From: Isoetes taiwanensis
Taxonomy: Eukaryota; Streptophyta; Lycopodiopsida; Isoetales; Isoetaceae
Assembly: GCA_021234155.1 (NCBI GenBank)
Contig: JAJEKV010000049.1
Location: forward strand, 7,685,727 to 7,749,726
DNA length: 64,000 nt
Direction: 5' to 3'
Shown here: piece after piece, positions 18,574 to 29,551 of the stretch
How positions within the stretch are numbered: position 1 is the first letter of the stretch
Layout: each line of letters starts with the position of its first letter
Notes under the pieces: model-generated
Seen by the model: the letters and a program-made list of their open reading frames with translations, nothing else
What the model was told of the DNA's origin: nothing
Databases searched by the model: none
Translations under genes and position numbers: made by a program

Positions 18574-21550
18574 AAACGACACTCGTGAGTGAAGAAAAAG
18601 GAGGAAGGGTTTCGAGGGCGGGAAGCCATCTGGTTCGAAAGTGATCCTCACGGGAGTGAGGACGGGCACCATTATGGTAATCGCCAATGAGATCCCGGGC
18701 GTGTTTGAAAGAGGGGAGGAGTGTTGTGGCCAAGGGCGGGATCTCGCATCAATAAGAAAGCGAGATCGCACCATGTCTTCAAGGGCGGCATGGGTGTTCA
18801 AGAAATGAACCGACATTCCATGAGGAGGCAGGTCGGAGGCCAAAGGCACCGCTAATCGGCATTCGGATTGGGCGTTGAAAAATGGGGACGCCGATTTAAG
18901 GAGCCGAGCAAAATGCATTTGAGAGCAAGCACAAAACCCCGCTTGAAGATGGATCAAGGATCGTGTGAGGTGGTGGCATTCTCGCAAGAAGGTGTCAAGA
19001 CCATGAAGCGCATCCCGCCGCCGTTTGCCAACCACGCCATTAGCAATATAGATCCAATTCGTGGTGGTATATCAGTGACATCTTCTTCCCAATGTGAGCG
19101 GCGAACAAAACGTGGATCCCACCCCCGGAGATCCGCCGAGATCCGAGGTGGAGTCCATGCGGCATGACCATCCATGACCTTGGTCCAAAAGGGGAGGCCA
19201 ATCGAAGTCGGGAACCCGGGGCGTGGAGGTACGCCTGGGAAGCATAGGGAGAAGGAACCATGCCCGTATGTGGGTTCCGAGCGGTCTCCCCGAATTGATC
19301 GACAAGATCCGGATCAAGAGCTTGACACCAACGATCCCAAAGAGAAGCAGAGAGTTGAGAGTTGACGGGAGGGCTATCTCATCCCGGTGGGGGACCGCCT
19401 TGCTATCCAACAGAGCCCGTAATTGATTATAACCTGCGAGGTGCTGCATATAAATTTGTGCATAGGGAAGATCCTCGGGATGTCCTAGATACTTCCTTAT
19501 TCGTTGCAGCCGCTTCGGGCTTGCCGAGAGATAAATGATTGGCAAGCTTCGGGCATGTACTCGATGAAGAGTGTGGGTCCGAAAGCATGATCAGCAAGAT
19601 ATGGATTGTTATCCCGAAGCAACCATTGCAATGGGGTCTCCCCGAAAGAGTCGGGCGTGGCCCATCTCTAGGAAGTGTTCCCCGTGTATCACCCGGATAG
19701 AAATCATGAAATATGTAAGCCATGGGCTGAACAACTCAAGGTGATAAAGTCGGATCGGCACGACGCAGTATGAGATCAAAGACCAAAAGGGCACAAAGAT
19801 AACCCTTTGTCTTCAATGGAGAGTTTCGCCAAAACCAAGAAAATCTGCAGCGCTTTCGGGGAATATCCACAGTCCATCCGCCGCATGCCACTTCGAAAGG
19901 AAGAGGTGGCGGCGAAAGCAACCACATAATCGTGATAGCGGGAAGGAACCGGGAAGTCAAAAGGCATTCGTGAATAATGGCGGTATGGCCGTCAAGTTTT
20001 GCTTGAGCCTCATCGCCAGATCGGAATAGCTTGCCGTTTGTTGTTCAAGATCACGGATCCGGTTGTCCTTTTTAGCAAAGAAGGCGTGATTGGTCACGGA
20101 CCCGCTTTTCGAAGTGTTGACTGGGAGGAGGATTGCCCCGAGTATTGAGACGGGCACCGGCAATCATCAAGAATCATCAGAATCTTGTTTCTCGCACCTC
20201 GTAAGTTGATCTTGAAGAGAGGTGAGCTGAGAGGTCTGTGTAGAAAGCTGAGCCGTCAAGGAGGCAATTTGAGCGTCCCGCTCTGTAAGGTTTTGAACTT
20301 GAGTGCGGAAATTTTCACAAAGTTCGGAGTACAAGGCGTTGAGCTTGGCAATATCTGCGTCCTTGGTACCCAGGAGAGCTTCTTTAGACTTGTTGTGCTC
20401 CAATAAATTCTGAATTTCTGATTGGAGCTGAGCCTGTTGATCTGCAAGTTGGCTGACTTGATCCTATGCACTTTTGAGATCTGTATGAGCCTGTATGAGC
20501 TCCGTGCTTGTCTTGAAGTTTGGCCTCCAAAGTTGCAACTTGGGCAGTGGCAGCTTGAAGGTCCCGGTGTACCGCATCAGAGGCCTCTAGTGCCATTTGA
20601 ACCCCGTTCATAAGAGCGTCTTGGGATTCTTGTAACTTGAGAACAGCAGCTTGAGCATCCTGCTGATACTGATACAACAACTGACGAGGGTGTTGTGGTG
20701 GTGGAGCCGGCTGTTGCCTGGTTTGTGATGTTTGGGAAAGATGGTGTGAACTGGATGGTGTAGCTGAGGAGGAGACAGTGACATGGGTGTGCGGATTTTG
20801 GACATGACCAGTGGAAGAAGGGCGTGAAGTGCCAACTTGGTTAGGCTGTGGAAGGGACCGCTGAGTGGAATGATGAGAATTTGGTGGTGTGGGAGGGAAG
20901 TAATGACGGATGAGGGCTTGAAGGTGGCCTCCCACAGAAACTTCAGAAATGGAAGTGGCACCCCGAAGGCGGTCCACTTCTTGGAGAAGACGATAGAACA
21001 TCAATTGGGGCCAATCTATGTGGTGGTTGGAGTGTGTAGCAGTGAGTACCATGTTATAGAAAGGCTTATTGATATGGGTGTTCTTGATAGAATACCCAAG
21101 GAACTTGCGCCACAGAAACTTAACAAAGGTTTCGTGAGGCTTGTCGATATTGGTCAGACGATGCACATTGGCATGATAAGGAGGTGCACCAAACTCGCGG
21201 ACATCTAGATCTGTATGGCGCAGACCATGATAAACAAGGGGTTTGCAAGGGAATATGAAATACCTCAGAAATCAAATGTTGAGTCGGGCGAAATGGTGGT
21301 GCCATCGACCACAAAGAGTGTATCCATGCTGGCTGTTAACGATATTGGCGGCGAACCGCCTGGGCTTGGTCGATTTGGAGCCGGAAGTTCCATTTGAGAG
21401 AATTCGCGTAAAGCTTTTGTCGCTCAGCGACTTCTTGATTTGGGCCAACAAGGGCTTTACGGAAAGTGGGCGCCAAGAAGGATACTGACTCAAAAGAGCC
21501 GGATCTTTGGGAGCGAGAGTTTGAAGTGTAGAAAATCTTGGTGCAGCCAT
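18574..21550 (-). pseudogene. Extra ORF region of the LTR element, between pol and 3' LTR
   Basis: On the minus strand an ATG at 21550 opens a protein starting MAAPRFSTLQTLAPKDP. It continues in fragments through several frames. The longest piece (21166-20384, 260 codons) has a structured N-terminal part with KFLWRKFLGYS and HIDWPQLMFYRLLQEV. A Pro/Ser/His/Gln-rich linker follows, then a glutamine-rich helix. The next piece (20403-20167) is a heptad-type coiled coil with ERDAQIASLTAQLSTQTSQL. Further short same-sense frames continue to about 18570. The position matches the additional or env-like ORFs of some plant Ty3 elements. I see no clear signal peptide or membrane anchor, so an envelope role is not supported. 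Its function is unknown. Confidence 0.6.
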
Positions 21551-22557
21551 GGTAACGATTTGCGTAAACTAAGAGTGATTCAAAGGCGGAGGACTTAAAG
21601 CCAAGTACGGAGGACTAAGGCGCAGAGGAACTAAAAGGTTTTAGGGGCTAATAACCGAGGCTTAAGAGGTATGATGAGGGCTTAAACCGGAGCCGTTGAT
21701 GGTGCCAGTGTCGAAAAGATGCCAAGGAGTGTATTGAGAGGCAAAAATTTGGCTAAGTCCCCTAAAAACGTAAGGGAGAAGCAATGAACGGTGAGGATGA
21801 GACGCGGTGAGAAGGATCGATGTGACAATTGGCCAAAGGACACATATTAATTGTTGACGGGTATGAAAAGAAGCAAGGGCATTTAATGCAAAAGCAACTT
21901 CGAAGTGGGATATCTTGAAAACGAATGTGTCGAGAGTACCCGCTAGATTTGGCGGGCGGAGAAAAGATTCTCGGCTTTAGAAAGAGCCTTGCATTGCAAA
22001 ACACGTTGGCTTAATTTCTGATTGGTCCACGCGGCTAGCGTTCCTCGGTTGGCTATATAAGACTAACCGAGGGAAGCTTAAGACATCCGATGGCGCCGAA
22101 AGCATGGCTGCCGCTGGTTTGAATGAAAATTGCACGATGCCCACCAATTGTCGAGTGGATCACCGTAAAATGAACTGTCTCGGATCTTCGGGCGCCGCCA
22201 CAACCCGTGGCATTGAATGGATGGCTGGTGCTCGGGATGGCTGAACATCCCGACCCTATGACCAACGGGATGGAGGTGGTTCGCACCTTATTTGGGACCC
22301 CGGAGAACTTCTACCATCTCCTCGCATCACCTCTGCTCCAAACCCGAGTAGAGGGTTTTTCCTCTTAGGTTTTTAGTAGATAGGGCTCACGAGCCCATTT
22401 TTGTATATAGGGCGGTGCCCATAGCGGAAATAGTTTGGGCAAAGGCCCCGATTTTGTAAAAAAATATCCACTATAATATAATATGCCGCGTCTTTCTAGT
22501 CACTTTTTTCGTGGTGTTTGCTTCTTGAAGCGTATGATCGTTTTGTTGATTGTCGCT
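21551..22557 (+). other. Internal non-pol segment with antisense TATA box and short ORF
   Basis: This roughly 1-kb stretch lies between pol and the extra ORF of the LTR element. On the strand opposite to the element there is a good TATA box, CTATATAAG at 22053-22061. It is followed 45 bases on by an ATG (22104) opening a 47-codon frame that starts MAAAGLNENCTMPTNCR. Further downstream, at 22380-22490, the sequence looks like a plant 3' end (TTTTGTATATAGGG, TTTTGTAAAAAAATATCC). Antisense ORFs in this place are known from some Tat-lineage elements. Whether this one is transcribed cannot be told from sequence. Confidence 0.4.
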
Positions 22558-23672
22558 TTACGTGTGATGAAATGTTTTGAGGCGAAAACCATTAACCAAT
22601 GTAGGTAATGGAGTGCCATCTAACTCGCCCGGTTGGAAGGCATTTGGGTCTAACCACTTGAACAATTTGATAAGGGCCAAGCCAACGAAACTTGAGTTTA
22701 CAGGAAAAATTTTTGTACCGGAATCATAAAGAAGAACCAAATCGCCTTCTTTGAATGTTTTTGTCTTGAGACGTTTGTCATGTAAAGATTTTTGCAATCT
22801 GTTGTCCATGAAGAACACCTAATATAAGCATCCCTTGAAGTTCATCCAACCTGTTCTAATTGATAGACCCTTTCTTTGAGAGCACGGCAGGTGGATTATG
22901 AGCGTGAGCAGGTTGAAAACGGAGTGTTGGAAGGATGTATTCAAACGGCATGAGAGCTTCGACCATAAACCAATTTAAAAGGAGTGTGACCGGTAGCAAT
23001 CTTGAAACAAGTATTGTAGGCCCAAAGAACGAGAGGGAAGTTTTGTGTGCCGGTCGTGCGGGAAGCGCCACAAATTTTCTTGAGAATGGTGACGAGTTTT
23101 GTTGGTGCTTTCTACCAAACCATTACCTTGAGGATAGTAAGGTGTGCTCTTGTGATGATGTATCGGGAGATAATCCGTCGACTCCTTGATAGTATGATTG
23201 ATGAAATGGACACCACGATCATCGACCAGCTCCGTGGGGCAGCCGAATCGCGTGATAATTTGTTGATAGAGGACCCTAGGCGTGCTGCCGCGGTGTTGTG
23301 CGGAAGTGCACAAGCTTCCGCCCATTTGGTAGCGTAGTCGGTGAGAACGAGAATGTAGCGAGACACGGGGGTGTGCCCGCAGAGGATCTATAGGTCCCAC
23401 AAAGTCCATTCCCCATTTCTTTGAAGGGAAGTGGCGTGGCGACCGGTGTCAAGGGAAGAGCGCCACGGGCGTGGGCGCCCCACCTACCGGCAAGCGTCAC
23501 GCGTCGCGGCGTGGGCGTGAGCATCTTTGAAGAGCGTGGGCCAAAAATACCCAGCTAGAAGGATTTTGCGTGCCGTGGTGTCACCATGAAAATGACCACC
23601 ACCTAGCCCTTGATGAGCTTCTCGAACAATATCTGGAACTTCATGAGGTAGAACACAGCGTCGAAGGATGGT
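22558..23672 (-). pseudogene. Integrase (core and C-terminal part) of the LTR element
   Basis: On the minus strand the H2C2 zinc-finger half ILRRCVLPHEVPDIVREAH then GGGHFHGDTTARKIL lies at 23672-23490. The core follows: MDFVGPIDP carries the first catalytic Asp, TELVDDRGVHFINH the second, and TPYYPQGNGLVEST the Glu. The C-terminal piece (22818-22558) has LKTKTFKEGDLVLLYDS and ends NGFRLKTFHHT before a stop. No chromodomain follows. Frameshifts separate the pieces around 23400 and 22900. The first half of the zinc finger lies on the other side of the hAT insertion. Confidence 0.9.
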
Positions 23673-23680
23673 GTCCTTAC
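23673..23680. repeat. hAT target site duplication, left
   Basis: GTCCTTAC here is repeated at 25804-25811, an 8-bp duplication typical of hAT transposons. Confidence 0.88.
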
Positions 23681-24380
23681 CAAGGTTGTCACGCGACGTC
23701 AAAAATCCGTGACGGGTTTTCGATGCGTTTTTAAAGATTTTTGAGGTTTTTAAAAATTTCGAAAAAACCTTGAAAACGTTTTTTTATTTTAAAAATCTTT
23801 AAAAACCTTAAAAATCTTTAAAAACCTTAAAAATCTTAAAAATCTTTAAAAATCTTCGAATTTTTCAGAAATATATGAAATTCCAGTAAGAGTTCTTATA
23901 TCATTTAACTTGCCTTGAGAGTTCATGTCAAAAAACAGTTAATCCTTGTTTGTACTTATAATAATAGCACCAAAAAGAGTATGTTCAGCATTTAGCATTA
24001 CATTAGCATTACATCCACTTACTAATAATCTCTAATAATAGTAGAGAGCTTGTTCTACAAGAGTATATCAGTCTAAGACTTGCTGATTTTTTATAGCAGC
24101 GCATAAGTAGTGAGACAACCCAACAAATTAGAATTTTTACAATTAATAAAACTTACTTTGATCAATCAACCAAAGCATGTTCTTACTTCTTAAATTCTGC
24201 TACTCTGAGCTTCTGAAGCATGCATGGCATCAAATCTGAGCATTTATCATACCTTAAAATTGCATAACGAGATCATACCTTAAAATTGCATAACGAGGTT
24301 ATGATGAATACCAAATCACTAACTATGATCAAGTTTAAATGCAAATAAAAAACATCATCATAGCTTCCCCCTATGATCAA

Positions 24381-24925
24381 AACTGTTTTCTAGTTTTGGC
24401 CATAACTTGCAAAGCAAACCTCTGTTTCATTAGCAAGAGTATTCGTTGGAAAGTTTGCAAGATGATCTAAAAATAATGCTAGGCACATGATCTTTAAATT
24501 TTTAGTCTAACTATGTCAAAAATCATAAAATCCGCTTGTTGTCCTATAACTTTGACAGCTGAAACAAAACTGTTTTCTAGTTTTGGCCATAACTTGCAAA
24601 GCAAACCTCTGTTTCATTAGCAAGAGTATTCGTTGGAAAGTTTGCAAGAAGATCTAAAAATAATGCTAGGCACATGATCCTCAGATTTTCATTGTAACTA
24701 TGTCGAAAATGACAAAATCCACTCGCTGTCCTACTTTGTCAGCAGAAACAAAACTGTTTTCTAGTTTTGGCCATAACTTGCAAAGCAAACCTCTATTTCA
24801 TTAGCAAGAGTATCCGTTGGAAAGTTTACAAGAAGATCTAAAAATAATGCTAGGCACATGATCTTTAAATTTTTAGTCTAACTATGTCAAAAATCACAAA
24901 ATCTGCTTGCTGTCCTACTTTGACA
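24381..24925. repeat. Three tandem copies of a 184-187 bp unit inside the hAT element
   Basis: Units start at 24381, 24568 and 24752 with AACTGTTTTCTAGTTTTGGC and share long identical stretches such as TTAGCAAGAGTATTCGTTGG. They hold no reading frame. A loosely similar pattern (AACTGGAATAACT...CAAAGCTCTGTTTT) is duplicated at 38187-38720. Confidence 0.9.
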
Positions 24926-25394
24926 GCACAACATGTAAAGGGCTAAGCAAATCCATTTATGTGGAAAAAAGAAATGGCAAATGGGAGGGAAAAAAAACAT
25001 CTGACAATCAATGCAATGATCGGCTGCAAAATCTTTGCACATGCCAGAACTGTAGATACATCATGTTTAACTAGTACTAGTCCAAGAGAGAGAAAAGCAT
25101 CTACCTTAACATGATGCCCTGGCTAAATCGTCCTGGGTAAACAGGTCCAGGATAAACAGCCTTGGCTAAATCGTCCAAGATATTTCTGATCTATTCACGG
25201 CTTGTCTCATCTGCAATGGAGCTACTGTGACTGTGACTGTGGAATGCAAATCAACCACAATAATAAGCTTTTCTAAACACTAAAGCTAAGAATAAACCTT
25301 GAAAGCTAGATTACCTTGATGCAGCCATAGATATGCCCTTGTTTCCTGCTATGCTAAAGAGGAAGCTCCCTGCCCACTAGTGTACAGACAGCCA

Positions 25395-25610
25395 TAATAG
25401 AATCGACACAGGGAGTTCTTTGCCATAATAGAATCGACACAGGGAGTTCTTTGCCACAGGGTTCTTTGCCATAATAGAATCGACACAAGGAGTTCTTTGC
25501 CACAATATCTACATGGAGTTCTTTGCCAGTTGCCACAGGGAGAATCGGCTACAATGAGAATCGGCCACAGACAAACAGGGAGTTTTCTGCCACAGTGAGA
25601 ATCGGATTGG
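25395..25610. repeat. Minisatellite-like repeats near the right end of the hAT element
   Basis: The words GTTCTTTGCCATAATAGAATC and GAGTTCTTTGCCACA alternate in irregular units of about 25-37 bases. A minus-strand frame across it is simply the translated repeat and is not proposed as a gene. Confidence 0.75.
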
Positions 25611-25803
25611 CTACAGCGGCCACGGGAAGGTTTTGCCACAGAAGTTTTTGCTGCCCTAAACCCTAAACGTGCATGAAACTATTTTGGGGAATTTTTTTTT
25701 TTTGGGACTATTGACTATACGAAAACATAAAAATCTTCATAAATACGTACGGATTTTTAAAAAAGTATTTTATGAATAAAAATCGCGTTTTTTAACAACA
25801 TTG

Positions 25804-25811
25804 GTCCTTAC
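25804..25811. repeat. hAT target site duplication, right
   Basis: Second copy of GTCCTTAC, directly outside the CATTG end of the hAT-like element. Beyond it the integrase zinc-finger reading resumes. Confidence 0.88.
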
Positions 25812-26640
25812 CCTTTTTGTAGAGATGTCCTGCAACCATGGTGTAGTCACGGACCTCGCGGAGAAATTGATGGCGACGGGATTGTCGCTTGGCAGGAGAG
25901 AGCGTCTCGTCTTCTGGTGGAAGAGCACCTGTGAGGAGGTACTGCTGAAAATCATGGAACCAATGTGGTGTTGCCGTGACTAAAAAGAGCTGAGCATCAG
26001 GAAAGGCGTCTGAGACTCCAGTTGAGGGATCATCTGTGTGGATGCGTGAAAGATAATCCGGGACGACATGAGATTTGCCGGCCTTATGAACGATTTCAAA
26101 AGGAGCAAATTCTTGGAGAAGAAGGACCCAACGAGCAATGCGGCCCGTGGGCGTGGATTTGTTGATCAAATAAAGGAGTGCTTGGTGGTCCACAAAGAAC
26201 TTGATTTGACTGCCCAAAAGGTAGTGACGGGCGTTGGACCACGAGAAAATGAGACCCAAAGCTTCACGCCTGCGGGCGAGAATAGTTGCGCCGCCAGAAT
26301 TGAGTTTTTCTGCTGGCGTAGCGATTTGGTTTGTCAGTGTGCGCATCATATTCTTGAGAAAGAACAGCTCCAATAGCAAACGCCGAGACATCTACATGAA
26401 CATGAAAGGGCTTGTCCCATTGAGGAGGAACAAGAACCGGTGCCTGAGTAAGCAAAAGCTTGTTTGTTGAAAGCAAAGATCCGCCTGGGAATTCCAAGCC
26501 GGTGGATTAGATCACCCGTGAGTTTATGAATGGGATCTGCAATGGCTGCTAGTCCAGGTATGAAGGTGGAGTAATAATTGACCTTACCCAGGAAAGAGCG
26601 TGTCTCCTTGATATTGGCTGGTGCTTGAGCCTTGAGCACA
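25812..26640 (-). pseudogene. RNase H and start of integrase of the LTR element
   Basis: The first part (26639-26500) is the connection region after reverse transcriptase, with NIKETRSFLGKVNYYSTFIPG. RNase H follows with PFHVHVDVSAFAIGAVLSQE (first catalytic Asp), and then in another frame FFVDHQALLYLINKS and APFEIVHKAGKSHVVPDYLSR. The last residues before the hAT insertion, YTMVAGHLYKKGKD, lead into the integrase zinc finger that continues at 23672. A frameshift lies near 26390. RNase H removes the RNA template during reverse transcription. Confidence 0.88.
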
Positions 26641-27689
26641 CAACTGATTTTGGCAGGATCTGTGGTGATACCTGCTTTGCTGACAACATGGCCTAACAGA
26701 ACACCAGAGGTGACGCAAAAGGTGCATTTCTCAGGATTGAGACTAATGCCGGACTCATCACATTTACGGAAGACGAAGTTCCAATTTATCCAAATGGTCA
26801 GCCATGGAACGTCAGAGGCGAGAAATCATCTTGAAAAATTTGCAAGAAGGGATTTTCCTTCATGAAATCATGAAAAACTGAGAGCATGATGCGTTGAAAC
26901 GTTGATGGAGAGTTTGATAATCCAAAAGGAACCACCTTGTAGGCAAAAGTGCCCCACGGGGTGGTGAAAGTAGTCTTGAGTTGATCAGATTCTTTGATTG
27001 AGATCCGATTGTAGCGAAAAAACCATCCATGAAGGAGTACATCTCATGTCCACCCACTTCTTCCAAACACGGTGCGTGAAGGGAAGTGGAAAATGATCAC
27101 GCTCCGTGGCCTGATTGAGTTTCCGGTAGTCCACACAGACGCGGATCTTACCATTGTGTTTGAGGGCAATGACGATGGGGCTCACCCATTCAGAATGTTT
27201 GACCTCATAGATCAAACCCGCAGCAAGGAGTTTGTCAATTTCCGCCTGGACGACGCGATCACGGTAATTAGGGTTGAGCCGGCATCGTCGTTGCTAAACC
27301 GGTCGTGCATCGATTTGGTAGGAATGGTGAGTTCCCCAAGCTTTTGTTGATTCCCGAAGATATCCGTAACTCGTGGCGAAAATGTGTTTGAATTTTTGAG
27401 CTTGACGGCCCCCGTTACGATAAGGGGCCGGAAGATTTGCGCAATGCGGACGAGTTGATTGTTGCCCACGCCCACGATCTCGACTTCGAGTCCGAATATG
27501 GGGTATTACCATTATCCCGGACAATGTGCGGGGAGGTTGGAGCATAACGGATGCGTGGCACTTTTGCGTGGTGAAAAAGAGGGGTTCTTGAAGTTTCATC
27601 CGGCCAGAGGTTGCTTCATGACGGCGTGTACATCAACGGGGAGTTGCGGGGAGGTTCCACATCACGGAAAGGGATCAACACGTTGGATT
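26641..27689 (-). pseudogene. Reverse transcriptase of the LTR element, frameshifted
   Basis: On the minus strand the finger motif VSPIVIALKHNGKIRVCVDY then RKLNQATERDHFPLPF lies at about 27200-27090. The segment GGHEMYSFMDGF is at about 27055. A part with PWGTFAYKVVPFGL and a thumb segment follow. The catalytic box reads IFQDDFS near 26830-26800, with the two Asp kept but the preceding residues unusual against the common YVDD or FADD. At least two frameshifts break the domain. The sequence between 27690 and 27260, linking protease to RT, is also in broken frames. Confidence 0.86.
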
Positions 27690-28667
27690 CTATTGCAAGG
27701 AGCCGTAAGGGTCAAGCAAAGCGACCCGGTCCTGATCAAGAGTCATTTCTCCCCAAGGATCAGCATATTCGGGGTAGGATGACAGAGGCAGACTCGTAGG
27801 TGGAGCCTGGACTTGATAAATATTCTGAGCTTCTTCAGAATCTGTGTCCGAGAGGGAGGGTTCCGCATGTTCAACAGAAATGATCCTGCCTGTTTCCAAG
27901 TCCATGGTGGCATTGAGGTGACCATCAGTGATGACTAACTGATCCGTGGCCCAGTAATGGATACTCTTGGCCTGGCGGAGAAAAGGTCTGCCAACCAACA
28001 TTTCATAGTCACCTGGATCTTCGCCAGCTTTCCAAACTCCAAATTCCATGGGGAAGCGGAGATCACCGATGTTGATGTGAAGAAGAGGCGTGACGCCTTG
28101 AGGTCTGGTGATATGGCCATTAGCCAACTTGATGTCATATGGGGCACGAAAGAGTTGTTTGATGCCCATTTGTTTGCGGAGTTTATCCGTGATGAGATTG
28201 ACTGCGCTACCCCCATCAATTTGAACATGATTGACTTGTTGATTGCCCACCGTGGCATGGACCGTGGGTGTAGAGGTAGCAACAGCCCCAACTAGAACAG
28301 TCGGGAGTGGTAACTGGTCCTTGAGAGCAGGACAGAGTTTCAAAATGGTTGCCAAGCTTAAAGGAATCTTGATCTTGGCTAGCTCCTCTTGGAGTTCCAG
28401 AGGCACATGAGAAAAAAAATCTGCTGGTTCCACGGGTGCTGGAGTGCGTGGTAGTGAAGCAGCAACTTCTTTGAGTAAGTCAACCTCTGCAGCAATATTG
28501 GGATACGTCTGAGAGCGTGGAGGTTGAGATGTGGAAGGTGTATCTTGTCTTTGTTGAGCTCTGGTGGTGGCATGAACATTTGCCAATGTGCGGCCTTCCG
28601 CAGCTTGCATGAGGTTCAAAATGCTTTGGCGAACTTTTGGCATGACATGTGGCATGAGCTTCTCCAA
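27690..28667 (-). pseudogene. Aspartic protease region of the LTR element
   Basis: An open frame of 325 codons holds a retroviral-type protease. VQIDGGSAVNLIT carries the catalytic Asp, with Gly-Gly in place of the usual Ser/Thr-Gly, as in many plant Ty3 elements. The flap and the closing YEMLVGRPFL motif follow about 100 residues later. The N-terminal 120 residues are a low-complexity linker rich in Gln, Pro and Ala. It cuts the Gag-Pol precursor. The frame itself is intact, but the upstream and downstream frames do not join it cleanly. Confidence 0.85.
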
Positions 28668-28752
28668 GTCAGGTGCAAAGTGAACCTTTTTTTCGTCCTC
28701 ATGAGGAATGGTGTCAACCGCAAAGGCGGCCGCGTGCCATTCGGAATAATGG

Positions 28753-29530
28753 TCAAGGGACGTGATGCCCCGGTCCGGCGTGGAAACTAAACCAACCCAA
28801 TTTGACGGTTGGATTTGGAGGATTAAGTGCCCGAAAAATTTCCTCGTGCTTGTTGATCCGGTGAGGTTGATTCTTTGGAGCTGGTTGATAGCGTGATTGC
28901 CGAGGGCGCTCTTGGTGGCTTCTTAAGAACCGGGTCGGGCCTTGTTTGCCATTAGCAATCCGAGTTGGTAAGCCGTGAGGCGGACCGATGTGGTCCGATT
29001 TGTGCCGTGAAGTCGTACTGAACTTGTGGAAGTTGAGGACACGCCGGTGGTGGTATGACCCCATTCTTGACCGGATAATACCGCGAAGCTTTAGAAGGAT
29101 CAAAAGGAGTACGTGGGTTGGGTCCCCGTTGTTGCTCTGATTGTCGATAGAGTTGAGTGGGTTGCACCCGAAGTGGTGGCTGCCGATAGTCGCGATTGTT
29201 GCCGAGGTGTGGTTTGCACTTGATAAACCATTTTGTTGTGGAACGGTGTGGGATGAGTGCGAGTGCACTCGTCCCGCGGGCATGATTGCACATGTTGCAT
29301 CGCTTGCAATGAGGCGGGCCATTGGTGGAGTTGCACTCATTTGCCAAATGGCCTTGGTAATTGCAAATATGGCACCAGATCCGACCGCTATTGTGGATTA
29401 GCATGTTGAGGCTGAGCAAATCACCGCCTGTGGAACCATGACAGTGGAATGAGCGGGAGCTCTTGAAGAGCCACGCCTCGGGGAGGAAACATTGACCGAA
29501 GTGATTGACAAGGTCGATAGCCCGCTCCAA
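28753..29530 (-). pseudogene. Gag C-terminal part with nucleocapsid zinc knuckle
   Basis: The frame 29530-28952 includes the CCHC knuckle CHICNYQGHLANEC at 29374-29333, exactly C-x2-C-x4-H-x4-C. A further Cys-rich piece CKRCNMCNHARG follows. The protein binds the RNA genome in the particle. It is in a different frame from the main gag piece, so a frameshift lies near 29540. Confidence 0.82.
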
Positions 29531-29551
29531 AGTCTTGGGACGCAGTATTGA

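Larger units (their letters stand above)
23681..25803. mobile_element. Non-autonomous hAT-like element nested in the LTR retrotransposon
   Basis: The element starts CAAGGTTGTCACGCGAC, and its other end, reverse-complemented, starts CAATGTTGTTAAAAAACGCG. The shared CAAxGTTGTxA terminal inverted repeat and the 8-bp GTCCTTAC duplications outside fit the hAT superfamily. Its 2,123 bp contain no transposase-like reading frame, so it would depend on an enzyme made elsewhere. Just inside the left end (23725-23850) lies an array of AAAAATCTTTAAAAACCTT-like words, as in hAT subterminal repeats. Its insertion splits the integrase zinc finger of the LTR element, so it is younger than that element. Confidence 0.85.

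Noticed and set aside
18574-21550. Envelope glycoprotein gene
   Set aside because: The position is right, but no signal peptide, cleavage site or transmembrane helix is visible, so only an extra ORF is claimed.
25349-25639. 96-codon minus-strand frame in the hAT element
   Set aside because: It is a translated minisatellite (WQRTPC-type repeats), not a plausible protein.
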